6,660 nucleotides of DNA, taken from assembly GCA_050186335.1 (NCBI GenBank), contig JBFWYO010000142.1, positions 1-6,660 of the forward strand. The letters run 5' to 3'. This document shows positions 1 to 6,453 of the stretch, one piece after another. Position 1 is the stretch's first letter. The number at the start of each line of letters is the position of its first letter. The notes under the pieces are model-generated. The model was not told the DNA's origin. It ran no database searches and worked only from the letters and a program-made list of their open reading frames with translations. The position numbers and the translations under genes are program-made. Source of the DNA: JBFWYO01 sp050186335 (GTDB lineage Bacteria > Pseudomonadota > Alphaproteobacteria > Bin65).

Positions 1-667
1 CTCCGGCGTAGAAGGTCGGGAATCGCCGGCCTGTGCGTTCCTGGCGCCGGTGCGCCCAGCGCCGCAGCACGAAGGTTGCGATCAGGCCAACGACGAAGAC
101 GCCGAACACCCCATCGACCGGGGCCTCGGCGATCGGCCGCGGAAACACCAGCCCGCGATTGCTGAGAAAGACGCCGTCGCCGATGCGCATCGCGTCGCGG
201 ACGCCCGGCAGCGACTTGATGACCGCGCCCCACCAGAAGAAGATTTGCAGCAGCAGCGGGATATTGCGGAACGTCTCGACATATGCGCCGGCCAGCCGCG
301 CGACCAGCCAGTTCGACGACAGCCGCGCCACGCCGATGGCGAAACCCACGATCGTCGCGAGGATGAGGCCGACGAACGAGACGATCAACGTGTTGATCAG
401 GCTCGCCGCGTACGCGCGGCCATAACTCGATTCCTCGGTAAACGGAACCAGCGTCTGGGTGATCTTGAATCCGGCGGTCGAATTCAGAAAATCGAAGCCG
501 GAAATAATGCCGCGCTTCGCCATGTTCTGCGCGGTATTCGAATAGAAATACCACCCCACCGCCAGCACGACGATCAGGAAGACAATTTGATAAACGATAT
601 TACGGAACTTGGGATCGTTCCAAATCTCCGGCCGCGACGACGAAATCGTGGCACCGGTGTCGGCCAT
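1..667 (-). CDS. aapQ: General L-amino acid ABC transporter permease AapQ, N-terminal part (cut by window edge)
   Basis: Inner-membrane permease of the polar amino-acid uptake (PAAT) family, expected to pair with AapM to form the channel for amino acids delivered by AapJ. Only the first 222 codons are present; the family is about 400 residues, so the rest lies left of the window. I translated it from the ATG at 667-665, which is preceded by a G-run (671-675) that can act as ribosome binding site. Residues ~23-42, ~88-116, ~136-152 and ~186-201 are hydrophobic and likely membrane segments. Family signatures visible are ISGFDFL (~55-61), RLSSNWL (~115-121) and YVETFRNIPLLLQIFFWW (~129-146), the conserved permease loop region of this family. 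It follows aapJ on the same strand after a 73-bp spacer carrying a strong hairpin. The partner genes aapM and aapP would be expected further downstream but are not visible. Confidence 0.93.
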   Translation of the reverse strand, partial: MADTGATISSSRPEIWNDPKFRNIVYQIVFLIVVLAVGWYFYSNTAQNMAKRGIISGFDFLNSTAGFKITQTLVPFTEESSYGRAYAASLINTLIVSFVGLILATIVGFAIGVARLSSNWLVARLAGAYVETFRNIPLLLQIFFWWGAVIKSLPGVRDAMRIGDGVFLSNRGLVFPRPIAEAPVDGVFGVFVVGLIATFVLRRWAHRRQERTGRRFPTFYAG

Positions 668-685
668 TGATCCCCCGCAGAATGG

Positions 686-740
686 ACGCGCGCGAAGCCG
701 ACGCGGGACGGGCTTGCTGCCCGTCCCGCTTGCCGCGCGT
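686..740 (-). promoter_or_regulatory. Intercistronic stem-loop between aapJ and aapQ
   Basis: A perfect 11-bp inverted repeat (703-713 GCGGGACGGGC with 719-729 GCCCGTCCCGC, 5-base loop) is nested in an outer 7-bp repeat (686-692 ACGCGCG with 734-740 CGCGCGT). The outer arm abuts the aapJ stop codon at 743-741. No T-run follows on the minus strand, so it is not a classical Rho-independent terminator. By analogy with other binding-protein transporter operons, I infer that it stabilises the 3' end of aapJ mRNA or partially terminates transcription, giving more binding protein than permease. Confidence 0.75.
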
Positions 741-1757
741 TCAGCGAATCGGCGGCGCGTACATCAGGCCGCCCTTGGTCCACAGACTGTTGACGCCGCG
801 TTCCAGCTTGAGCGGCGTATTGGGGCCAACGTTGCGATCGTACGATTCGGCGTAATTACCCACCTGCTTGATGATGTTGTAGGCCCAGTTGGGTTCCAGC
901 CCGAGCCCCTTGTGCAAATCGCCCTCGGTGCCGAGGAGCCGCTTGATCTCGGGATTCGGGCTCGTTTTCATCTGGTCGACGTTCTGCGAGGTGACGCCCA
1001 GTTCTTCCGCGTTGACCATCGCGAACAGCGTCCACCGCGCGATATCGCCCCACTGGTTGTCGCCATGGCGCACCGCCGGGCCGAGCGGCTCCTTGGAGAT
1101 GACTTCGGGCAGCACCAGATGGTCGTTCGGGTTCTTGAGTTTAAGCCGCACCGCGGCGAGGCCGGACCGGTCGGTCGTGAACACGTCGCAGCGACCGGAA
1201 TCGTAGGCCGCGATCGTTTCGTCGAGTTTTTCGAACGCCACGATGGTGTACTGCATCTTGGTCGAGCGGAAATAATCCGCCAGGTTGAGTTCGGTCGTCG
1301 TACCCTTCTGCACGCACACCGTGGCGCCGGAAAGTTTGGTTGCCGTGGTGACCTTGAGCTTGGTCGGCACCATGAAGCCCTGGCCGTCGTAATAGTTGAT
1401 GCCGGTGAACTCCATGCCGAGCGCGGCGTCGCGGCTGAGCGTCCAGGTGGTGTTGCGCGACAGAATGTCGACTTCGCCCGATTGCAGGGCGGTGAACCGG
1501 TTCGCCGTCGTGGTCGGCACGAACTTGACCTTCTTGCTGTCGCCGAACACGGCCGCGGCGATCGCGCGGCAGACATCGACGTCGAGCCCGGTCCAATTGC
1601 CCTTGTCGTCCGGATTGGAGAAGCCCGGCAGACCGGCGTTGACGCCGCACGCGACCATGCCTTTCTTTTTCACGTCGTCGAGCGTCCCGGCCATCGCACC
1701 GCCGGCCAGCACCGTGATCGCCGCCGCGCCGAGCGCGACCTTCGCCAAATGAATCAT
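741..1757 (-). CDS. aapJ: General L-amino acid ABC transporter periplasmic binding protein AapJ
   Basis: Solute-binding protein of family 3 that captures amino acids in the periplasm and hands them to the AapQ/AapM channel. It has 338 residues, the usual length for AapJ. Residues 1-23 form a typical signal peptide (positive start, hydrophobic core, AMA before a predicted cut at 23/24). The mature protein starts GTLDDVKKKG and carries the AapJ hallmarks CGVNAGLPGFS (37-47), W55-TGLDVDVCRA to 65, and SRNTTWTLSRD (100-110). Two cysteine pairs (37/63 and 148/190) could form disulfides. The C-terminal GVNSLWTKGGLMYAPPIR is also characteristic. The ATG at 1757 is preceded by GGGAG (1770-1766) eight bases upstream, supporting this start. 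aapQ follows on the same strand and metC is divergent. The known family (AapJQMP of Rhizobium) takes up a broad range of L-amino acids; the specificity here is not shown by sequence. Confidence 0.96.
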   Translation of the reverse strand: MIHLAKVALGAAAITVLAGGAMAGTLDDVKKKGMVACGVNAGLPGFSNPDDKGNWTGLDVDVCRAIAAAVFGDSKKVKFVPTTTANRFTALQSGEVDILSRNTTWTLSRDAALGMEFTGINYYDGQGFMVPTKLKVTTATKLSGATVCVQKGTTTELNLADYFRSTKMQYTIVAFEKLDETIAAYDSGRCDVFTTDRSGLAAVRLKLKNPNDHLVLPEVISKEPLGPAVRHGDNQWGDIARWTLFAMVNAEELGVTSQNVDQMKTSPNPEIKRLLGTEGDLHKGLGLEPNWAYNIIKQVGNYAESYDRNVGPNTPLKLERGVNSLWTKGGLMYAPPIR

Positions 1758-1962
1758 GTGAGCTACTCCCTATTGTGCTTCGTCATGCCTCGACCGTCGT
1801 CGCACCGTACCGCGGACAGGCCACTTGAACGAAAGGTAGCAAGCGCACGTGCGGGGCGCCACCCCTACAATGCCAAGTCTTGCGCCAAGTTTCCGTTCCA
1901 AATGGCTGAAAAATGGCGCATAACGGCCGTCATCGCCTTCCCGCCCCTGTCGACGAATCCTC
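1758..1962. promoter_or_regulatory. Divergent aapJ / metC intergenic control region
   Basis: This 205-bp gap must hold promoters for both divergent genes, but I see no strong sigma-70 pair for either. The best metC candidate is a weak -10-like CATAAC at 1919-1924 with a poor -35 (TTCCAA, 1896-1901). Repeated short motifs cluster at 1872-1920: GCCAAGT at 1872-1878 and 1884-1890 (12 bp apart), AAATGGC at 1900-1906 and 1911-1917 (11 bp apart), and an inverted pair TGCGCCA (1881-1887) / TGGCGCA (1914-1920) whose arms are 33 bp apart. Spacings close to whole helical turns suggest regulator binding, but the regulator is unknown and these are short words in GC-rich DNA. Confidence 0.5.
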
Positions 1963-3138
1963 ATGACCAAACGCAGCAAAGACACCATCGTCACGACCGC
2001 CGGCCGGTCGCCGCGACAGCATTTCGGCGCGGTCAATACGCCAGTCTATCACGCCAGCACGATTACCTATCCGTCGCTGGCGGAATGGGAAGCGTCGCGC
2101 GCGCGGCGCTATGATCAAGTCGTGTACGGACGGCTCGGCACCCCGACCACGTTCGCGTTCGAACAGGCCATGGCGGCGCTCGAAGGCGCGGATCGTTGCG
2201 TCGCCGTATCCTCCGGCATGGCCGCATGCGCCGCGACCATCCTGGCCTGCGTAAAATCCGGCGACCACCTGCTGTTGCCCGACACGGTGTATTTCCCGGT
2301 GCGCAGCCTGGCGCAGACCATGCTCAAGGGCTTCGGCGTCGACTCCGAGTTCTACGATCCGATGATCGGCGCGGGCATCGAACGGCTGATCCGGCCCGCG
2401 ACCAGGCTGATCTATCTGGAAGCGCCGGGTTCGCAAACCTTCGAAGTGCAGGACGTGCCGGCGATCACCAGGGTTGCCAAAGCCAAGGGGATTCTGACCG
2501 CGCTCGACAACACCTGGGCAACGCCGTTCTTCTTCCGGCCGCTCGAACACGGCGTCGATTTTTCGATCAATGCCTGCACCAAGTACATTGTCGGCCATTC
2601 GGACGCGATGCTCGGATCGGTCTCGATGCGCCAGGAACTGTTCGAGCGCGTCAAGGTCGCCGCCAACGCGACCGGCAATTGTCCTGGATCGGAAGAGCTG
2701 TATCTCGGCCTGCGCGGCATGCGCACGCTCGGCGTCCGCCTGGAGCGGCACCAGAAGAACGCTCTGCAGATTGCGCGATGGTTCGAGCAGCGTCCGGAGG
2801 TGCACAAGGTGCTCTACCCGGCGCTGCCGTCGTGCCCCGGCCATGAATTCTGGAAGCGCGATTTTTCCGGCGCCACCGGCTTGCTCTCGGTCGTTTTCAA
2901 GCCCATTTCCAAGCCGCAGATCGCCGCGTTCGTCGACGGGCTCACGCATTTCGGCCTCGGCGCCAGTTTCGGCGGCTATGAAAGCCTGGTGCTGCCGACC
3001 TTCCCGGAACCGACACGCACGGCGACCAAATTCACGCCGGCCGGGCCGCTGATCCGCTTCCATATCGGCCTTGAGGAACCGGCCGATCTGATCGAGGATT
3101 TGGCCGCCGGCCTGGCGCGCATAGCCAAGGTGGCCTGA
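1963..3138 (+). CDS. metC: Cystathionine beta-lyase (PLP-dependent Cys/Met metabolism enzyme)
   Basis: Cytosolic PLP enzyme of the Cys/Met metabolism family. It most likely cleaves cystathionine to homocysteine, pyruvate and ammonia in methionine biosynthesis. At 391 residues it is family length. Visible features are the start TTAGRSP (11-17), VNTPVYHASTITYP (24-37), the cofactor-phosphate loop YGRLGTPTT (55-63), SSGMAA (83-88), Tyr110 expected to stack on PLP, Asp182 in LDNTWATP that binds the pyridine nitrogen, and the PLP lysine K207 in NACTKYIVGHSD. The C-terminal LGASFGGYESLVLP region (from ~328) is also typical. The ATG at 1963 gives the normal short N-terminus, although no good Shine-Dalgarno precedes it. 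hisI follows after 33 bp on the same strand. Sister enzymes such as cystathionine gamma-synthase or gamma-lyase cannot be fully excluded from sequence alone, but the MetC pattern fits best. Confidence 0.92.
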   Translation: MTKRSKDTIVTTAGRSPRQHFGAVNTPVYHASTITYPSLAEWEASRARRYDQVVYGRLGTPTTFAFEQAMAALEGADRCVAVSSGMAACAATILACVKSGDHLLLPDTVYFPVRSLAQTMLKGFGVDSEFYDPMIGAGIERLIRPATRLIYLEAPGSQTFEVQDVPAITRVAKAKGILTALDNTWATPFFFRPLEHGVDFSINACTKYIVGHSDAMLGSVSMRQELFERVKVAANATGNCPGSEELYLGLRGMRTLGVRLERHQKNALQIARWFEQRPEVHKVLYPALPSCPGHEFWKRDFSGATGLLSVVFKPISKPQIAAFVDGLTHFGLGASFGGYESLVLPTFPEPTRTATKFTPAGPLIRFHIGLEEPADLIEDLAAGLARIAKVA

Positions 3139-3171
3139 CGCGGCACTACGGCGAGTCACAAGGCGAAGCTC

Positions 3172-3594
3172 ATGTCCAAGGCGGCGATCAAGGCGGCAGC
3201 GGGCCGGTTTGCGTCCGTACTCCAGCTTATCAAGTTCAACGATCAGGGCCTGGTGCCGACGATCGCCCAGCAGCACGACACCGGCGAGGTGCTCATGCTG
3301 GCCTGGATGAACCGCGACGCGGTGCTCGAAACGCTGGCGACCAACCGCGCGTGTTATTTCTCGCGCTCGCGCGGCAAGCTGTGGCGCAAGGGAGAAAGCT
3401 CCGGGCAAACCCAGGCGGTGATCGATTTCCGCATCGACTGCGACGGCGATACGATTCTGTTGCTGGTCGAGCAGACCGGCCCGGCCTGCCATACCGGGCG
3501 ACGCAACTGCTTCTTCCACACGGTCAAGGACGATCGGGTTGCGATCGACGGCGCCATCATGGTCGATCCCAAAACCCTCTATGGCGAGCGATAG
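3172..3594 (+). CDS. hisI: Phosphoribosyl-AMP cyclohydrolase HisI
   Basis: Third enzyme of histidine biosynthesis: it opens the adenine ring of phosphoribosyl-AMP to give ProFAR, in the cytosol as a homodimer. At 140 residues it is the stand-alone cyclohydrolase without a fused HisE domain, which is normal for alphaproteobacteria. Key residues are all present: LMLAWMN (41-47), YFSRSRGKLWRKGESSG (62-78), the Mg-binding DCDGD (89-93, with D89, D91, D93), and the zinc cysteines C90, C106 and C113 in QTGPACHTG and RRNCFF. The ATG at 3172 has a modest AAGG (3160-3163) eight bases upstream. The 33-bp gap after metC with no terminator suggests cotranscription, which would join two amino-acid biosynthesis genes. 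No other his gene is visible in the window. Confidence 0.96.
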   Translation: MSKAAIKAAAGRFASVLQLIKFNDQGLVPTIAQQHDTGEVLMLAWMNRDAVLETLATNRACYFSRSRGKLWRKGESSGQTQAVIDFRIDCDGDTILLLVEQTGPACHTGRRNCFFHTVKDDRVAIDGAIMVDPKTLYGER

Positions 3595-3676
3595 GCCACC
3601 CAGGTTGCGGGCGGCTTGATTCTTTCGGCAGATGTTGTAATGGCTGCGCTTACATCGAGGCGTGGAGAGACCCGGC
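3595..3676 (+). promoter_or_regulatory. Spacer upstream of the SET gene with a small dyad and its ribosome binding site
   Basis: This 82-bp gap separates hisI from the SET-domain gene. It contains the inverted repeat TGTAA (3636-3640), N9, TTACA (3650-3654), AT-richer than its surroundings, a possible operator. TTGATT at 3616-3621 resembles a -35 box, but no convincing -10 follows. GGAGAGA at 3664-3670, six bases before the ATG at 3677, is a good Shine-Dalgarno and decides the start of the next gene. No terminator hairpin follows hisI, so read-through from metC-hisI is possible. Confidence 0.4.
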
Positions 3677-4108
3677 ATGACTTGGACTAATTTCGACCTG
3701 ACCGAAGTGCGCGATTTGGGCAACGGTCACCGCAGCCTCTACAGCAAGACCGCGATTCCGAAGGACGCCGTGATCGCCGTACTCGACGGCCGTGCGGTCG
3801 TGCTCGACATCAAGGAGGACGGCAAGCTGGACTACGGCGCCGAGGACCCGAACATGCTGGTCCACTTGGCGGTCGACCCCAAGGCGCGGAAATTCTACGG
3901 CATCGCGCCGATCAGCTACGACCAGGTCGGCGGCGGCGATTTTCTCAATCATTCCTGCACGCCCAATTGCCGCGTCGAGCGGTTTCTCGTCATCCGCGCG
4001 GACAAGGATATTCCGGCCGGCACCGAGCTGACGTGGGATTACCGGATCAGCGATCTCATTCCGCAAGGTATTCCGTGCTGGTGCGACGAGCCGAAATGTA
4101 CGCTGTAG
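3677..4108 (+). CDS. Small SET-domain protein (putative protein-lysine methyltransferase)
   Basis: The 143-residue protein is almost only a SET domain plus a short post-SET tail. The SET family transfers methyl groups from S-adenosylmethionine to protein lysines; the target of this bacterial member is unknown. Visible signatures are the N-terminal GNGHRSLYSKTAIPKDAVI (15-33), corresponding to the cofactor-binding SET-I region, NHSCTPNC (91-98, the SAM-binding/knot motif), ELTWDY (117-122, with the conserved catalytic-type tyrosine at 122), and CWCDEPKC (134-141), a CxCx4C post-SET motif which with C94 could bind one zinc. No pre-SET region or other domain is present. A GTG at 3662 in the same frame would add five residues, but GGAGAGA at 3664-3670 points to the ATG at 3677. 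It follows hisI by 82 bp and faces chrA convergently; neither neighbour hints at its substrate. Confidence 0.9.
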   Translation: MTWTNFDLTEVRDLGNGHRSLYSKTAIPKDAVIAVLDGRAVVLDIKEDGKLDYGAEDPNMLVHLAVDPKARKFYGIAPISYDQVGGGDFLNHSCTPNCRVERFLVIRADKDIPAGTELTWDYRISDLIPQGIPCWCDEPKCTL

Positions 4109-4168
4109 GGTTCGGTTCAGCGCCAACCCATTCTTCGGTGATCCAGGTCGGTCAACGCCGCGCGAGAT

Positions 4169-4219
4169 GATCCATCCAGGACCCCGGCCTTCGCCGACGC
4201 TTCAGCCGGGGTGACAGAG
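4169..4219. repeat. REP-like GC palindrome between convergent genes (possible bidirectional terminator)
   Basis: A perfect 8-bp inverted repeat, ACCCCGGC (4181-4188) and GCCGGGGT (4205-4212), encloses a 16-base loop and is flanked by ATCCATCC on the left and GACAGAG on the right. This layout, a short lead-in, a GC-rich stem and a trailing TGACAG, resembles the intergenic REP-type palindromes scattered through many alphaproteobacterial genomes; I recognise the style and have not matched it to a database. It sits in the 141-bp gap between the SET gene and chrA, which converge here. It could therefore end both transcripts, although no long T-run is present on either strand. Confidence 0.55.
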
Positions 4220-4249
4220 AAAGCGGAGCCGGACCGGCGCGCCACGATC

Positions 4250-5626
4250 TCAAAACAAATACCGCCACGCCACGCCCAGCAGCGCCGCAGCGCCGAGCGT
4301 CGGCAGCATCCCGATCTTGAACCGCAGCAACGCGATCAGCGCCGCGACCGCGAGCACCGCAGCCGCGGGATCGAGTGTCGCCAGATCCGGCACCGTGATA
4401 CGCACGACGCGCCATTCGATGACGCGCACCGAGCCGAACAGGACGTGCAGCCCGAACCAAACGGCGAGATTCAGGATCACGCCGACCACCGCAGCGGTGA
4501 TGCCCGAAAGGGCAGCGCTCAAGCCCTGCTTGCCGCGCAGGGCTTCGACATACGGCGCGCCTATGAAAATCCACATGAAACACGGCACGAACGTGACCCA
4601 GGTGACAAGCAGCGCGCCGAACGTGCCGGCGAGCACCGGATCCAGGCCGGTCGCCTGGCGGAACGCGGCCACAAAGCCGACAAACTGCAGCACCAGGATC
4701 AGCGGGCCCGGCGTGGTTTCGGCCAGGCCCAAGCCGTCGAGCATCTCGCCCGCCGCAAGCCAGTGATAATGCTGCACCGCCTCCTGCGCGACGTAGGCCA
4801 GCACCGCGTAAGCGCCGCCGAACGTGACCACCGCCATCTTGCTGAAGAACCAGCCCTCCTTGGCGTAGACGTGATCCCACCCGAGCCACGCGGTGATCGC
4901 GATCAGCGGTCCGAACCACAGCACGCCGCCGATGCCGAATACGGTCAACGCGTGACGCCAGGACGGTTTGATGTGCGCGCCGTCGCGTTCCAGCATCGCG
5001 TCGACGACCGCCGGCGCCTGCCCCGCCTTGTCCGCGTGGTTCTTGATGACGACGAATTCCGCCGGCTTGAAGCGGCCGCCCATATATCCGATCGCGCCTG
5101 CCGCCAGGACGATGATCGGGAACGGAATGTCGAACGCGAAAATGCCGATGAACGCCGCGGCTGCGAGCGCAATCATGTAGCCGTTCTTGAGCACCCGTTT
5201 GCCGATGCGGTGCACCGCCTCGATGACCACGGCGAGCACGGCGGCCTTGACGCCGAAAAAGATCGCCTGCACCAGCGCGAGATCCTTGTAGCCGGTATAC
5301 AGCACGCTGAGCAGCCAGATGACCAAAGCGCCGGGCAGCACGAACAACGTGCCGGCCACGATGCCGCCCCAAGTGCGATGGAGCAGCCAGCCGATATAGG
5401 TCGCCAGTTGCTGCGCCTCCGGGCCGGGCAGCAACATGCAATAATTGAGCGCGTGCAGGAACCGCTTCTCGCCGATCCAGCGACGCTCCTCGACCAGCAG
5501 CTTGTGCATGAGCGCGATCTGGCCGGCGGGCCCGCCGAAACTGGTCAAGCCGATGCGCAGCCAGACTTTGAACGCGTCACCAAAACCGATCGACCGGAGC
5601 GGCGCCGATTCGCGCAACTCGTTCAT
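4250..5626 (-). CDS. chrA: Chromate transporter ChrA (two-domain CHR family)
   Basis: Inner-membrane transporter of the CHR superfamily that exports chromate and confers chromate resistance. From the ATG at 5626 it has 458 residues, a long-chain member with two homologous halves. The N-terminal half carries GLTSFGGPAGQI (26-37) and LLPGPEAQQLATYIGW (65-80). The second half repeats this as VVTFGGAYAVLAYV (266-279) and AETTPGPLILVLQFVGF (302-318). Many hydrophobic stretches (for example 90-110, 118-137, 150-183, 227-250, 330-358, 370-397, 421-435) are predicted membrane segments. The start is chosen because its ATG overlaps the stop of the upstream rhodanese-ChrB gene as ATGA (5626-5623), with GGAG about seven bases before it; an in-frame ATG at 5656 would add ten residues inside the upstream gene. 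The overlap implies translational coupling. Some CHR proteins move sulfate or have unproven substrates, so chromate is inferred from family and partner gene. Confidence 0.93.
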   Translation of the reverse strand: MNELRESAPLRSIGFGDAFKVWLRIGLTSFGGPAGQIALMHKLLVEERRWIGEKRFLHALNYCMLLPGPEAQQLATYIGWLLHRTWGGIVAGTLFVLPGALVIWLLSVLYTGYKDLALVQAIFFGVKAAVLAVVIEAVHRIGKRVLKNGYMIALAAAAFIGIFAFDIPFPIIVLAAGAIGYMGGRFKPAEFVVIKNHADKAGQAPAVVDAMLERDGAHIKPSWRHALTVFGIGGVLWFGPLIAITAWLGWDHVYAKEGWFFSKMAVVTFGGAYAVLAYVAQEAVQHYHWLAAGEMLDGLGLAETTPGPLILVLQFVGFVAAFRQATGLDPVLAGTFGALLVTWVTFVPCFMWIFIGAPYVEALRGKQGLSAALSGITAAVVGVILNLAVWFGLHVLFGSVRVIEWRVVRITVPDLATLDPAAAVLAVAALIALLRFKIGMLPTLGAAALLGVAWRYLF

Positions 5627-6444
5627 GCCGCCGCTCCGTTCATGTTCGGCGGCCATGCGTGCCGCTCACCGCTCACGTCGCGGCACCACAAATAAAGCGC
5701 GTCATAAATGCCCATCGCATATTCGAGCATGGCGAGATCGTCCGGCATTGCCGCCGACAAGCCAAGGGAAATGGCAAGCAGGCCGGCGGATTGCGGCGCG
5801 AGGTCCGGCCGTTGCGTGTCGGCGCCCCGCACGATGTCGGCCAAGCGCGACAGCGCCGCATCGCGCAGATCGAATTGATTGATCACCGCATCGAAGCTGC
5901 ACAATTCGCCGTCATGCGAGAAGGTGACGCCGGGAATATCGTACGGCACCGCACCTTCGGCCTTGGCGATCGGCGCCACGTGCTCCGACGCCGCATAACG
6001 GAAGACGGCGAACGGATCGACGAAGCGGCGGATCAGCCAGGGGCACGCGATGCGGTCGATCTTCGGCCGCTCGCGCGTGATCCAGGCGCGGCCTTCCCAG
6101 GGCGAGCCTAATGCCTTGGACGGCTTAGCCATGCTCGCGGCGTTCGCGGCGAGCCACGCTTCGATGCCGCCTTCGAGATAGCGGGCATCGAAACCGGCGT
6201 CGCGCAGCAACATGGCCGCGATCTGGGACACTTCGTGCCCGTGCACGCAGTAGACGACGAGATCGCGACCGCGCGTCAGCGTTTTCGCCCACAGCGATAC
6301 CGCGGATGGGTCGCGCCGGACGGCACCGGCGATCATGCGTTCGGCGCCGTCGAACGCAGGCGTTCGGCGCACGTCGAGGATCAGCGGCGCCTGCGCCGTG
6401 CCGATCATGTGTCGAAGTTCGGAAATGGAGATGGCGGCAATCAT
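5623..6444 (-). CDS. Rhodanese-ChrB fusion (sulfurtransferase/chromate resistance protein)
   Basis: The 273-residue cytosolic protein has two parts. Residues ~1-100 are a rhodanese-like domain, with LILDVRR (21-27), the active-site cysteine C66 in VVYCVHGHEVSQ (63-74), and YLEGGIEAW (89-97). Residues ~118-262 are a ChrB C-terminal domain, with RAWITRERPKIDRIACPWL (119-137), IRRFVDPFAVFRY (138-150), DGELCSFDAVINQFDL (178-193) and a late YDALYLWCRDVSGE (247-260). ChrB proteins are linked to chromate resistance and act as chromate-responsive regulators in some bacteria; the N-terminal regulator domain is here replaced by the rhodanese, so a regulatory role is uncertain and a sulfur or redox role is possible. 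The start at 6444 is set by a perfect AGGAGG (6459-6454) nine bases upstream. A longer reading frame to 6552 exists but would run through the promoter dyad. It overlaps chrA by 4 bases. Confidence 0.9.
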   Translation of the reverse strand: MIAAISISELRHMIGTAQAPLILDVRRTPAFDGAERMIAGAVRRDPSAVSLWAKTLTRGRDLVVYCVHGHEVSQIAAMLLRDAGFDARYLEGGIEAWLAANAASMAKPSKALGSPWEGRAWITRERPKIDRIACPWLIRRFVDPFAVFRYAASEHVAPIAKAEGAVPYDIPGVTFSHDGELCSFDAVINQFDLRDAALSRLADIVRGADTQRPDLAPQSAGLLAISLGLSAAMPDDLAMLEYAMGIYDALYLWCRDVSGERHAWPPNMNGAAA

Positions 6445-6453
6445 GCTCGGAAT

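Noticed and set aside
703..729. Rho-independent terminator after aapJ
   Set aside because: The stem is strong, but minus-strand sequence after it is GTCGGCTTC with no T-run, and aapQ follows directly in the same transport system; an mRNA-stability or partial-attenuation role fits better.
609..2114. 501-codon plus-strand open frame across aapJ and the intergenic region
   Set aside because: Antisense to a well-supported aapJ with signal peptide, and it runs through the intergenic region into the metC start in a different frame; a compositional shadow.
3662..3676. GTG start adding five residues to the SET protein
   Set aside because: The GTG overlaps the GGAGAGA ribosome binding site that serves the ATG at 3677.
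1930..3723. 597-codon open frame on the minus strand opposite metC and hisI
   Set aside because: It lies entirely antisense to two genes with all catalytic residues intact, has an Arg/Gly/Asp/His-rich composition with no family motif, and reflects the lack of stop codons in GC-rich DNA.
5627..5656. Ten-residue longer ChrA start at 5656
   Set aside because: The ATG at 5626 forms an ATGA overlap with the upstream stop and has GGAG at good spacing, the usual coupled arrangement; the longer form remains possible but less likely.
4211..5695. 494-codon plus-strand open frame across chrA
   Set aside because: The translation is extremely rich in Arg, Asp, Gln, His and Glu with no domain; the opposite strand is a clear membrane transporter with paired CHR motifs.
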